Shown here: piece after piece, positions 1 to 10,639 of the stretch | Layout of the letters: each line of letters opens with the position of its first letter | Numbering within the stretch: the stretch's first letter is position 1 | Source: Anseranas semipalmata | Taxonomy: Eukaryota; Chordata; Aves; Anseriformes; Anseranatidae | DNA length: 64,000 nucleotides | Assembly (NCBI GenBank): GCA_013399115.1 | Contig: VXAA01004380.1 | Coordinates: 186,001 to 250,000, forward strand | Direction of reading: 5' to 3' | The notes under the pieces: model-generated | Database searches by the model: none | Seen by the model: only the letters and a program-made list of their open reading frames with translations | What the model was told of the DNA's origin: nothing | Made by a program: the position numbers and the translations under genes

Positions 1-1559
1 TGTTTTTTTTTTTTTGATCTCAGGTTCAAGGATCTAAACCAACAAAGAAGCAGCCCAGCAAAAAAAGGTGAGGGGTTTTCTGCTAGTTGCCCTCCCTCAG
101 CCTGTTGCCTGCAGATGCCAGCATCTCTGCAGGAGGAAGGCAGTGACACCGCTGCAGCTTAATAAATAATGCACCTTAACTGCTGAGAAATCACATCCTC
201 AGGCTCCTGAGGGATTTCTTTGTGGTGGTTGTGAGCATTGTTCGTTTTCATAACAGTTGCTACGCGAGAGCAGTGATGGTCCACACGGGGTGTAGTTGCT
301 TGCTGCTTTGCTGCAAATGCAGCCTGCACCAGTGTAAAGTGATTTACAACAGTATCAGCATGGTGTGCTTTCTGTGGTAGGTCATTGTAATTTTCACCTG
401 AAATGCAGTCTAGGAAAAGATCTGTTTTGCAGGCATCTTTTCAACAAGGAAAAAAAGAAAAAGGGTGATCTTCTGTATCACTGTCAACTTCAAAAAGCTT
501 CAATTCCCTTCTGTACAAGACTTTTCATATATGACTTGCAGAAACTTTAAAATTGTCTAGTTGAATACCCAGAAATCAAGATCAGAAGAGTCATTTTTTT
601 TAAAGTGATTTGTTTTTGCTAAAGCTATTTCAATATTTATTTTTTAATGAGCCATTTCTTTTGAGTTTCTTTTACCAACTCTCACGTTACTTCCTTGTGG
701 TGCAAAGATGATGTAGAATGTCTTGTTCCAAACTCCTAGCCTCAGTAAACTTCATGTTCTTGATTGAAAGCAGGTGAGCAAAAGAGCCTAGAAGCCACAC
801 CTTCTTGATTTGCATTCATAATTAATTGATTGGCAGCTAGAGGATTGCCAAGCATGAAATGGCAGCTATAATTCAATTTTGCTTCTGGAACACTCTGGCT
901 TTTTCTCTAAATTTCTGCAATCACAAGAAGAAAGATATATGAAACACATAGCAATAAATACTATTCTTAATAAATATACAACTTGATTTTGGACCTGTAG
1001 CTATGGTCATCTACAAATAGAGGCAGATGAGAATCACTAGGCAGATGTTTTTGTTTGATCAAAGGCAAGTTGAACACTGCAGTGAAAATCCAGCATGATT
1101 CAGCTCCTATGGAGCAGTACCCAAATTTATTTCTGAACTGACAGCTTCAATAGACATAACAGGTAACCAAAGACCATTAAGTCCTTCATGATTCAGAAAT
1201 GTGTTGGTTTGCTTTAAAGATTTTACAATGAACAGTGGTTAGTAATTTCCATGAACTGTCTTTAAAGCAAACATTGTTCCAGTCCAGTGTTCCTGATTTT
1301 GTGCTGACTACAAATTCTTCCTCTCTATTTTTGGCATTTATTTAGTATTAACAAACTTCCTGGTCCCATGCTTCTTACTAAAGATGTTCTTAAAAAGAGT
1401 GACACAAATTACTGTTAGTTTCCCATTGGCTATGAAATTGCTTTTCATTAGTAGCTGCCACAAAAGGAATGCTTGCTTTAATCAACTCCATTTGCATTGT
1501 TTAGAGAGGCTTGCAAGGTTGACTGGCTTTCTCAACTTGATCTGTGTTCACAGTAATGA
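1..1559. other. AT-rich non-coding stretch
   Basis: No gene is seen. The stretch opens with a T homopolymer (2-15) and is otherwise single-copy and AT-rich. Around 820-905 there is a cluster of TAAT/ATTA-type motifs (cataattaattgattgg, then ataattcaat), the core bound by many homeodomain factors. Such motifs also arise by chance in AT-rich DNA, so regulatory function is only a possibility. An inverted repeat at 1207-1272 is listed separately. Open frames here are about 60 codons, at the level expected by chance. Confidence 0.7.
1207..1272. repeat. 14-bp perfect inverted repeat with 38-nt loop
   Basis: The left arm GTTTGCTTTAAAGA (1207-1220) is the exact reverse complement of the right arm TCTTTAAAGCAAAC (1259-1272). 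The 38-nt spacer shows no strong internal pairing, and pairing does not extend beyond the outer ends. The stem is shorter than a typical pre-miRNA stem, so a microRNA is unlikely. A paired protein-binding site or a chance palindrome are the alternatives. Confidence 0.8.
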
Positions 1560-2149
1560 GGCATCAGGCTAATGAGACCATGGCCATTACAATTAGGAGC
1601 TTATTAAATCCTAATTAAGGACCCAATTCTGCTAGGTGCTTAGTGCTGTTTGTAAGTAGCTGAATGTCTTCATTTGCCCATTTTGTGATTGCTAGTTGAA
1701 AGCGATACTTGGAGAGGATTGAAGCTCTCTGTTCACATTTAATGAATCTATGGTCTGTTTCAGTGCTAATGGGGTAATTGACCCTAATGATGTTGGCTGG
1801 TATGTAATGGGCAGAGCTGCCTTTCCTTCTTTGGAGCAGCCTAGCATCGATGTCACTGTTCAATGGGCTGTAATTCACATGGCACAAGGCTGTGTGATGC
1901 TGGAGCACAGTGTTTCCTATAAAACCTTCTGTGGCAGATTGCTTTCTGCACATTCATGCACTCGTGAAATGAGTTTGCAACTTTATTGTTCATTGGGGCC
2001 AATTACATGCAAACTTCACATTAGCCAGACATGCTTCATTCCAAATAAACAGCTCAATTCTGTCCTCCTGAGGCTGGAAAATCTTAACTGTGTAGTATCC
2101 CTTTTAGAATTTAATTTCCACATGACCTTACTGCTGCCCACTTTCTGTT
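1560..2149. promoter_or_regulatory. Candidate cis-regulatory DNA beside a CpG island
   Basis: Single-copy sequence next to the CpG island at 2150-2630. It has dense homeodomain-like cores near 1570-1620 (ctaatga, caatta, attaaa, taattaagg), an ATCGAT near 1847, and a TATAAAA box at 1918-1924. Stops are unusually sparse: a minus-strand frame spans 1615-1953 and a plus-strand ATG frame spans 1750-2298, but neither protein resembles a family I know. The texture is that of a conserved non-coding element or an upstream regulatory region. Conservation cannot be measured from one sequence, so this is inference. Confidence 0.25.
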
Positions 2150-2298
2150 CTGTACGAGCTGCCGAGCTGAGCAGGCAGCACTGCGGCAGTAGCGGGGCAC
2201 TTTCCAGAAGTGCATCGAGGAGGATCTCTCGCCTCTTCTCGCTGGCTGGTGGTTTCGCTCTTGTTTCTGTCGGGAAGGATCATATGAAGCCTGCTTGA
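1750..2298 (+). other. 182-codon open frame, no recognisable product
   Basis: The frame starts at a true ATG (1750) and stops at 2298. The context has T at -3 and G at +4, a mediocre Kozak match. The protein has no motif, signal peptide, membrane segment or repeat that I recognise. Its last third (from about 2150) is read from the CpG island and becomes Ser/Arg/Gly-rich, as expected for GC-rich DNA read by chance. It could be a fortuitous frame, or less likely an exon of an unannotated transcript. The minus strand of the same region is also open, which argues for low stop density rather than selection on one frame. Confidence 0.1.
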
Positions 2299-2630
2299 CC
2301 TTCTCCTTGTGGAGATGGAGTTTTGGGGTCGCCTGTGCTAGCCTGTGGAGCGGTGCTGCTCGCGGCAGCGGAGATGAAGGTGTCTTTGCAGGACCCGGGA
2401 AGCCCTGCGGCTCCACCTGCGGCTGGCCGCTCTGGAGGTGCAAAGCTGCTTGGGCATGTGGCCCTCAGCCATTGCCTCCTGCAGCCGAGCTCGGGGAGCC
2501 CTGGGATGGGTCCCTGCAGGGAAGGGGCTCGGTTCCACGTCTCGGCTCTGCCTACACCTGTGTGCACGCACCCCTGCCTGACGCAGGTCCTCGGCACCAC
2601 GGAGCCCTCCCGTTCGCCCGAGCAGCCAGG
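2150..2630. promoter_or_regulatory. CpG island (candidate promoter)
   Basis: By hand count there are roughly 31 CpG dinucleotides in about 475 bp at a GC content near 60%. The observed/expected ratio is about 0.7, above the usual 0.6 threshold, and this contrasts with strongly CpG-depleted flanks. In vertebrates such islands usually mark promoters that are unmethylated in the germline. Several short overlapping frames on both strands (2111-2727) are by-products of the low stop density. A TATAAAA box lies about 230 bp upstream at 1918-1924. Transcript direction cannot be told from sequence. An orphan CpG island (enhancer or non-coding transcript start) is the main alternative to a gene promoter. 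Confidence 0.5.
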
Positions 2631-2699
2631 GCTCCTGTGCATTGGTGTGAGGATGTGCCCTTCCCCGTGGAGGCCAAGTGATGTTAACAGTTAACATGA

Positions 2700-5600
2700 C
2701 AGCGGTCTTGTTGAGCCCTTCCTGCATCCTTTCTTATGCCATGCTGGTCCCATTTACCTCCTGGCAACCCCTGCTGAAGCAGCCTTCTGCTCTACATAGT
2801 GTATAGAGGCGATGCTATTCCCAGTGATGCTGAATGAATGTATAACGCCAGATGTCTCTCGTTCTTCAAGCAGCAGCATAAAAAAAACAGTCTTCTTCCA
2901 TTTGAACTTGGGCTGATTTCACCATAGCTGTCTTTTAAGTTAGATACCCTTAAATGTAAGTGCTCTGTCTTAGAGTGGGAACATCTGCACCAGTAAAACC
3001 GAGCTCAAATGGGGCTCCCACCAATCCATTGCTCCAAAATGCTTCCCTAATCACTTTCCAAAAGTTAAAGACATGGAATTGAACTTATTCTACAGGCTTA
3101 GTTGCAGTCACAAATTTTTGCATTGCTATTGTGTTACAGATGAAAGCTAATTTCCTGGGTTTGATCTTGATATCTCTGTGGCTCTGAAGAAGTGCTCTCA
3201 AGTGCCCAAGGTGCCTGGAGCCAATTCTCAGTTGTGGAGGGTTGTTAACATCGGATAATAGAGCATTCAAATACTTGGTATTAATCGCTGGTACTTTACT
3301 TGCCATGTTAATTGGAGGAATGATGTCTTTTCTGTGTTAGGTGAGTGATGAATCAAAAGCTAAATGTAAGAGCCAAATTGCGTTGCTGCTGCTTAGATTT
3401 AAAGATGCATTGCAACTTTTATCAGTCCACATAGTTATTGGCATTTCCTTTGCATTCAATTTGTGACCTTTAGAGGCTGAGAACTCTTCCTGCTGCTTGT
3501 TTATCAGCCTTATGCTTTGCAGCTGGTCCTGCTGGATCTGAAGTTGGATGGCCCAATATTTCACTTAGCAACCTTGCTAATGAGAAACGAGATCCAGACC
3601 AAGTGAACATTTTCCCTCCTGGGGACAACAAATTGACCAAAGCTCCTTATAGGAAGCAATAAAAGCGGTACTTGGGTTTTGTTCCACCTGGGCGGTTTGC
3701 ATACAGAGTGGGTCTGGACTCCTGTCAGACCTGGAGGAAGCCGCCTGGCTTCTCTTAGGAGAATATGTTGCAAGTGTGCACGTGTACCTCCACGGCTCAG
3801 TCTTAACCTGCTCCCTGAACACAGCAGTAGTGTAAAAGTGTGCAAAGCAAGTAGAAATCCCTATCTTAAACGCAGTTCCAAGACTTGGTTTCTCAGCTAT
3901 TCAGTAATACAAAAGGTCTCATCTATTTAGTTTCTTCTTCCCCCACGATGTGAAATTTGAACAATGCACTCAGCTGTTACCATGATGACTGGGCTTTAAA
4001 GCCTTTTGAAATACCTTGAGTCCTGAAGCACTGGCATGCTGGATGTCAGAGGAGAGGTTTTGAGCTGTGAATATTCCTAAGAAAATCCAGTTTATTTTCT
4101 GACTTTCTCTGTAAATAAAGATGCTCCTGGCATGATACTAGCCCTGCTTTCACATTTCCTTTTGAAAATAGAACAGAGATCTGATTTCTTCCAAGTGAGA
4201 TGTCAGTGAACCAGTAGCCATACTTTTTATAGGATAGCAATGCTGTTTTGCTTCTCCTTCACTTACATTTTTGCTTTTCTACTATTTTGAATTAGCAAAG
4301 CTCTGTCTTCACACAAGTGCTGAGCAGATGTAAGATCAGAGGGGGAAAAACTGGGCTTGATGTATTCACAATTGGTCCAAATTGTCCTGCATGCTTGGCC
4401 AGGATCTTGTTACCGTGCCTGCTTTTGGACATCTCTTTTTGCTAATAAAATGTTCTTGGGTTTGAAGGAAGCTGCTTGATTTGAGAGAGGCTGGACCACA
4501 AAACAAATTTTGGATTTGGGGTGCCAGGGTAAGATCTTCCAGCCCCACACATCAGCCTGTCCTTGCCCTGGTTAATGGGACAGACTCCATCCTGGAGTAT
4601 GACTGAGACATCAGTTGGTTAAGAGAACATTTTCTAGGTTTATCTACAGGTTACCTCAAGCAGGTAGCTGATCTGCAGATGATCTGTCTTTCATCTGTTT
4701 TGTTTGCTCCAAAGTACCACCTTCTCCGAGCTCCCTGCACAAATGGGCTGAAAGCCACCTGGCTGGGTGGGTGCTGCTGGGGAATGCCACGGCTGTGGGG
4801 CTGCTGCTGCTGCTGTGTGATTGCCTGGGCAACGCTGGCCTGGCAAGACTGCTCCCTGAAAGCATATCAATTATGTGAAATTTGGCCATTTCTCACATAA
4901 CTCCTTTGCCACCACCTGTAAATCCATCCATTCCTTATTATGCTATCCAAAATGCTTGTCAGCTTCTTGTACTCTTATCTGTCACAGACTGTCACAGAGA
5001 TTTCTCACGTCACATCCACGAGTTTTCTGCATCTGTCCCGGTTACCTTAATCATGGGTGAGGGCTTCATCAACACCCATCCCGGCAGTACAGAAACACAA
5101 GGGTACAGGGGTGATGAAGTCTATCACAAGTGACCAAACCAGCCTCCTGTCTCCTGTAGAAAGAAGTGACTCCCCATCTACTTAGCTTTTAAAAGCATGC
5201 CCCTCTGTGGGTCGCTGCGGGACTGTGTCCATAATAGTCTGCAGGGGAAGCAAAAATAAAGCTCTTAAAAGAGTAGCCACAGGAAAGAAAATTCAAATAT
5301 CTAGGGTACTTTCATTCATCCAAACATTTTAAAGACATGGCTAGAATTTTCCACATCTAGCCCTAATAATTAGGCCTAGCAGAAGTGATCTGTTGGATTT
5401 TCAGGCCTTCAGCGTGACAGAGAAGTGCATTTACTTGTACTGTTTGGAGTCCCAGAGAAAAAACTGAAGAGTCAGTGTTAGACACTGGAGAAAGCTGTGG
5501 GAGGCATCAATCTTCCTAAATATGGTTGTTTCATTTCCTGAAACCCTTATGCTCTAGCATCAGTATGTTAAAAGATCTTGGTTGCAATTAACCTTTAAAT

Positions 5601-7690
5601 GCTTAGACGGTTGCGATGACTGCTGAACCCACTTAATGCATTAAGAGATTAAAGATGCCTTTTGATGGTGGGAATTCACCTTCCGGGCTGTCTGGGATGG
5701 GTCATTTCCATTGTCTCTCTCATATTTAGATTTTGTGCTGTGTGCAGCTCCTTTGTACTTATTATTTTCCTCCAGGCCTCTGCTGTCACACCTGTGTCCA
5801 TGCCCTTGGGCTTGTTGCTGGAGCCAAGGTAAAACTATTTAAAATCATGCATGAGTGGATGCTGTGCAGGACGTGCTTCAGAAAAATCTGTGGGTTTGTT
5901 TGTATTGTTGGCAAGTGTTTGTATGCAGAGGGAGACTCCTGGAGTCCCAGACAAGGCACTGAACTGGAGACTCCTGAGTGTGTGCATCCCTTTCTGTTTG
6001 CCCTGTGAACGACACACCTTTGCTATGGTCCTAAGTTCATAAAAGAAACCACTTATTACTTGGAAGAAGCCTATCTGCAGTCTGGCATGTTGCACTGCTC
6101 AGGGATACAGTTCACCAAAAAAAATATTCCTGAACTTTTCCAGTTTTCCAGCAAGTTGGCTGCAACAACTCTCCAGGTAACACATTTCTTCCTGCACAGG
6201 AGAGCAGCATAGCTGCTGGAGCCGTTGATCAACGACAGGAGTCCTTAGATATATCTGTTGCTATGTGAATGACATGTTCTGACTTTTCACATCTCTTTGT
6301 GCATCTATTAGAGTGGAAAACAGTAACTCTTACTATCTTGCACATAAACTGTGGGGCTTAATTTATCACTGGAATTGCTCTCAGATGATTGATTCAGCAT
6401 CCATGAATACGCATGGTTTTGCTGTATGGCTGGTAAATAGGTAGCTCTGGTACCCAGGGCTTGGTCAGGCTCTGAATACGGGAGAATTTTGCAGGTTGGT
6501 GGTGGAGATGCTTCTGGCATGGCAGATCAGAAAGAGGAAAGGGTAATGAGAACTTGTAATGACTGATAACTACAGGAGTTTTGATCAGAAAGATTAAGGC
6601 AGTTACTGATGGCATAACTGTCGTTAGTGCATTTTTTTTTTTGAATAAAAAAGGTTATGCTTTATTACCTTAAATGCTCTCTTTAATGGCCATAGAAAAT
6701 TGCATTAGGTTTTACTATCAGTCCTAATGTCCTTGTTGAGACATTGTCCTTGTTGACTGTCAGCAGTTTTTGTCTAATAATTCTTCTGAAAGTTATTGAA
6801 AATGAGATGTACTTAATTAAAAAAAATAATCGCCATATAAAACTCAAAAATTGCCTGTGTGTGGGCAGCTCATCAGAAAGTCTGTTACCTAATAGACACA
6901 GCATTAATGGTTGAAATACAGCTTCTACTAGATCAGATCTTGCAGTCCAGCTTGATTTACAAGCATGGTATTTAAAGTGGGAGTATTTTGACTTTTGCAA
7001 ATATTTAGCTTTTAGATGTTAGCGTTTTGTTTTGGAAGTTTAAAACAGTTTTAAAATTTTTGATAGTGTATAAACAGGATCACACAGGTTCTTCCCTCCT
7101 CCCTGGTGGGTATCCAGAGCAGTTGCAAATCTCTTCCTTTATAGGAAAGGGTGAAGGAACAGAAGAACTGGAAATGCTTTCCTGCACTGTGGAAGGCAGA
7201 GAGTTTGGCAGCGTAAGGTTTTAAAAGCTCATGACACTTATTTTCTACAGAATTTTTACTTTAATATTGGGCATATGGAGAAGAAGTGCTAAGAACAACT
7301 TGCTCAAATGAATGGGAATCTTTCATGCGGGGCTTATTTTTTTGCCGGTGTCTTTCCTATTCCCCTTGCTTATCATGAGGCAAACCATTGGCAAAACAGC
7401 CGGGCGAGCCTGTGTGCCTGAGCAGGGAGCAGCGGTGGGAGCAGGGGCTTTGGTGCCTGTGCATGCGGCTGCTGAGGCCAAAGGGGATGCTGCTGCCATC
7501 TGTGTGCTTAAAGTGAAGAAGAAAGAACAGAGAGCAGACAGGAAGGCAGCACAGGCACGAAAACAGCCTGGCAGTAGGAGAGTCACGGAGGCACGCTTGT
7601 TCAGCTAATGAAAATGCTACGGGGACACTTGATTAGAGCATGTCAACGCCTTCATGGAGATGATTCCTGGTGTTAAAAGGGCTCTTTCGT
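2700..7690. other. Non-coding stretch, nothing specific recognised
   Basis: About 5 kb of mixed AT-rich single-copy DNA. I see no CR1 tail, LTR, tRNA or other RNA gene. Short frames (60-105 codons) on both strands, such as 3085-3306 and 6683-7000 on the minus strand, match nothing I know and are at the length expected by chance. There is a T tract with an adjoining A-rich run at 6631-6652. A moderately GC-rich patch near 7380-7600 keeps a 98-codon Ala-rich plus-strand frame open and is not convincing as a gene. Confidence 0.65.
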
Positions 7691-7734
7691 GCAGCAGCAG
7701 AAGTAGTGATAAGAGAGGCTGGTTAGAAGTGAAG

Positions 7735-7830
7735 CTGGACAAATTAGGAATGGTTTCCTTTTAAGGTATAAACCGCTGGAACAAGCTGCTAAGAAGTGCC
7801 GGGTTCTCTGTATCCAGGCCTCTCCATATC
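7735..7830 (+). mobile_element. Degenerate ancient CR1-like LINE fragment
   Basis: The segment around ctggacaaattaggaatgg, then tttccttttaaggtataa, accgctggaacaagctgcta and the following bases aligns by eye with the 3' portion of old amniote CR1 elements. Those carry the order 'ctggacaaatta..gaat..ggtttccttttaa..ggta' followed by 'accactggaacaa'. The match fades after about 7830 and no 8-bp tandem 3' terminus is seen, so both ends are approximate. It encodes nothing usable. The divergence suggests insertion long before the two better preserved CR1 copies. RepeatMasker would settle the subfamily. Confidence 0.45.
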
Positions 7831-8230
7831 TTCCATATCTTGCCTGGCTCATTTTTGAGAAATTAATCTTTTGCCAAATATGTTCTGTACTTCAGCCCCT
7901 CAGGCTTTGAATCATCTCTTTAGAAAAAGATCCTCGCATCGCAGTGGGCCAAAGCCAGGTCAGGCAGAAATCACCCATAGCTGAGCTTTGTTCTGCCCAC
8001 AAAGCCTGCTGAAGGAAAACACCTCCACAAGGAATTGTAGGTGCTTTAGTGGAAAAATTCCTGTAATGCACCTTTTTTGTGCTTTAAAGCATATGGCAAG
8101 TTACAGGAATAGGTACATGGTTTGACATGTATAGCGAAATCCCTTTAGTAATCCTGACAACTGTGGTTATCGAGCTGTGCCACACAGGTGAGGTGTCTAA
8201 GGCAGGTATTAAGTCGGACTGGTGATGCTT

Positions 8231-9145
8231 TCAGATGAATCTCCTGTTACTGATGTTGATGCTGATAACGTTTAAAGGTAGAGGAGACAAGTGTGAGCTC
8301 AGCCTGTTGCAGCTGACTGCCTTCTCTGGGGATGCAGGCTTGTGCTGAGGGGAGGATGAGCTGTGCTGGTGGTTAAGTTGGCAGTGCCCAGTCTGCGCAC
8401 ACAAAACCAGGACGCTGGTACTGATGAAGTCTAGCTTGGGTAAAATGGACTTCAAAGTAAATACCTTGAGGAATAAAGTCAGTAATGGTATGACACCTGT
8501 GCTGGGAATGTGGTAGATGTGAAGAGTCCTGTGCCCTGGGCAAGGATCTGTCTCCTGCCTTGAGGACTTTCTCCAGGACATGGGCAGCATCCTTAAGTTC
8601 TGGGACTTGGAGACAGGCTGTAATGTCTCACCTGCCTTCTGTGAGCGGGAAGCCCTCTGCAAGCTCTGCAGGGCTTTCCCGAGACGAAGGAGACCCAGGG
8701 CTGCTCCCTGTCCTGAGGGCGCAGAAGCAGCGGCACAGTCACCAGCTGCGGTTGTGGCACAAGTCAGGGTGGGCGCCCGGGGGTGGCAATGGGCCTGTAG
8801 CCAGTGAGCCCCTGGATCTGCTAGAGGCGTGGATTTATTCACCCCCATCTTAGAGGGGACGCCTTGAAGGGAGGGGGTAATGCTCAAGGAGACAAAAGAG
8901 GGGACAGTGGGGGTGAGGAGGAGAAGGAAGGATGTCAGGTCTGACAGCCGTTTGCCTTCTGTTTTCCTTAAGGCATCTGGCACAAACTGCAAGGGGAGCA
9001 CAGGCGGGCAGTGGCTCTGCGTCTGCCTGGGTCTCTCCCTCCTACCACCTAGGTCCGGCAGAGTGCCCAGCCCGCTCCAGCGGGCTCTGGAGGAGCCGCA
9101 GAGAGCGTACACGAGGTGTGCTGCTTGCCGGGCCTGGGAGCACAA
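8231..9145 (-). other. Longest open frame in the window, no recognisable product
   Basis: This stop-free minus-strand run of about 304 codons is the longest in the window. The first codon of the run is TTG; the first ATG is at 8846-8848, so a conventional eukaryotic protein would be about 205 residues (8848 to 8231). The translation is rich in Ser, Leu, Pro and Ala and lacks any domain, signal peptide or transmembrane pattern that I recognise. It lies across a GC-rich patch (about 8560-9180) where stop codons are rare, and overlapping plus-strand frames are also open. A fortuitous frame is most likely; a lineage-specific exon or protein cannot be excluded. Confidence 0.12.
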
Positions 9146-9180
9146 CCAGGCTGGGTTGTGAACCCCCCGCGTTTTGTGAG
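8560..9180. other. GC-rich patch with partial CpG retention
   Basis: GC content is visibly higher than in flanking DNA and about 20 CpGs are scattered across it, giving an observed/expected ratio near 0.5, just short of island criteria. Frames on both strands are open for that reason. It may be an eroded CpG island or a local GC-rich isochore feature. No TE signature was recognised. Confidence 0.4.
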
Positions 9181-10039
9181 CCTGTGCTTTGTACTTGAAC
9201 AGATAACCTACTCGGTTGCCCTTAATGTGAAAACATCACTTTGAGCCAAATGGATAGCACACTTCAGAAGTCAAAGAGCAGCCCAATACCAATGTCGTGT
9301 ACTTCTCCCTGGCAAGGGATGCCAAGAGAAACTGGAGCGCTCCCGAGGTGTCAGATCCAAGGAGGGGATTTGACTGCTGCCCTTCACGTGTGAGGGGATA
9401 TGCTTTCAAGCAGGGCGACGTTGGGTGCTGAGCTGCTCCCTGGTTCTGAGGAGACGGGCCAATCTCACAAAGTCTGGCAAAAATAGCTCACTTAGAAGTT
9501 AAGCACTTTACACAAATGTATGCCTGGATAAGTAAGCACTGAGAAAACTGGTCTTATTTAAAAACAAACATACAAAAGGCCACAGCTTTTAGCAGAAATG
9601 AATCTTTCAGAGTTTTGGGGAAAGCAGGAAGACAAACCTGATATTTCTGTAAATCCCACAAAGAAACACTTGTGCAGGTTTATTCTTTTGCTTTGCATCT
9701 CATTTTAGTCTCTCATTCCTTCTGCATCTCCAGTGAACTGCACACTGGGCTGAAAAGCCAGCACCTGACTCAGCGTGCCCCATGAGGTGTGTCCATGGAG
9801 GTACCTGGACAGGATCTTACTTGGTAGCTGTGTGGATCAAGGCTTGTTCCATTGCTCTGTTCTCTTGCCTGCGCACACAACCTGGGGAACACTGTATGCA
9901 AAGAGCTATTTTCCCTAATTTAACTCTACAGCGATGATAAGTCTATGCAAATTAGGTGGTGCAATGGTACATAAATAACCACCAAGGTTTTCCCTCTACT
10001 GTGCAGGTGGGCAATCTTACACTGCCCCAGCACAGTGCC

Positions 10040-10530
10040 TGTCTGTGGGTGTTGTCACCATGCCCCTGCTGGGAACATCTGATGGTGGCACCGAGCTGTG
10101 GGTAGCTCGGGAAGGAACGGTTCCTCCTCGGGGCCATGGGGCATGGGTGAAAGGTGCTCCCCACCCCTGCAGGGGCTCTTGCACAATGGGTGTGCGCTGA
10201 GGAACCATGGCTGCACTGTGAGCATCCTCTCCTCCTGCAGGAGGGCCACGCCAGCAGCTTGGAGAGACCTCCTCCTGCCTGCAGCTGAAGGAAAGTGTGC
10301 TGCCGCCTCTTCCTCTTGTGTCTTTGTATCTGTTGTGCATCTCACTTGTGCCTGTGAGCTTATCCTTGTGGCATCACGGAGATACATGCCTGTGTGGTGG
10401 CAGCAGCTCCGCAGGCACGGGGTGGACCTGTGCACATCGTTCTTGCCTTACCTCGGCATGCCTCTGCTCGGAGGAAGCCAGATGTTCGCGCGGGGATGAT
10501 GAATGGCCCACAGCTCTTGTGTTCTTGCTG
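10040..10530. other. GC-rich patch with overlapping open frames
   Basis: Another GC-rich block, with frames of 100-133 codons open on both strands (for example 10098-10499 plus, 10055-10435 minus). The predicted proteins share no motif with families I know and overlap one another heavily, so these are likely chance frames. No repeat-family signature was recognised. Confidence 0.4.
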
Positions 10531-10639
10531 TCACTGGCTCCTGTTGGGGAGGTAGGTAAGGCTTGTGATTTGGAAGTAGCCAGACCATCAGAGAATGCGG
10601 ATGAGTGACGTGGCTTTCCAGGTGCTATTTTGCTTCTAA

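Noticed and set aside
2280..2727. Several overlapping 120-130 codon frames on both strands
   Set aside because: They overlap each other in different frames within a CpG island where stops are rare, some begin at TTG rather than ATG, and none has a recognisable domain.
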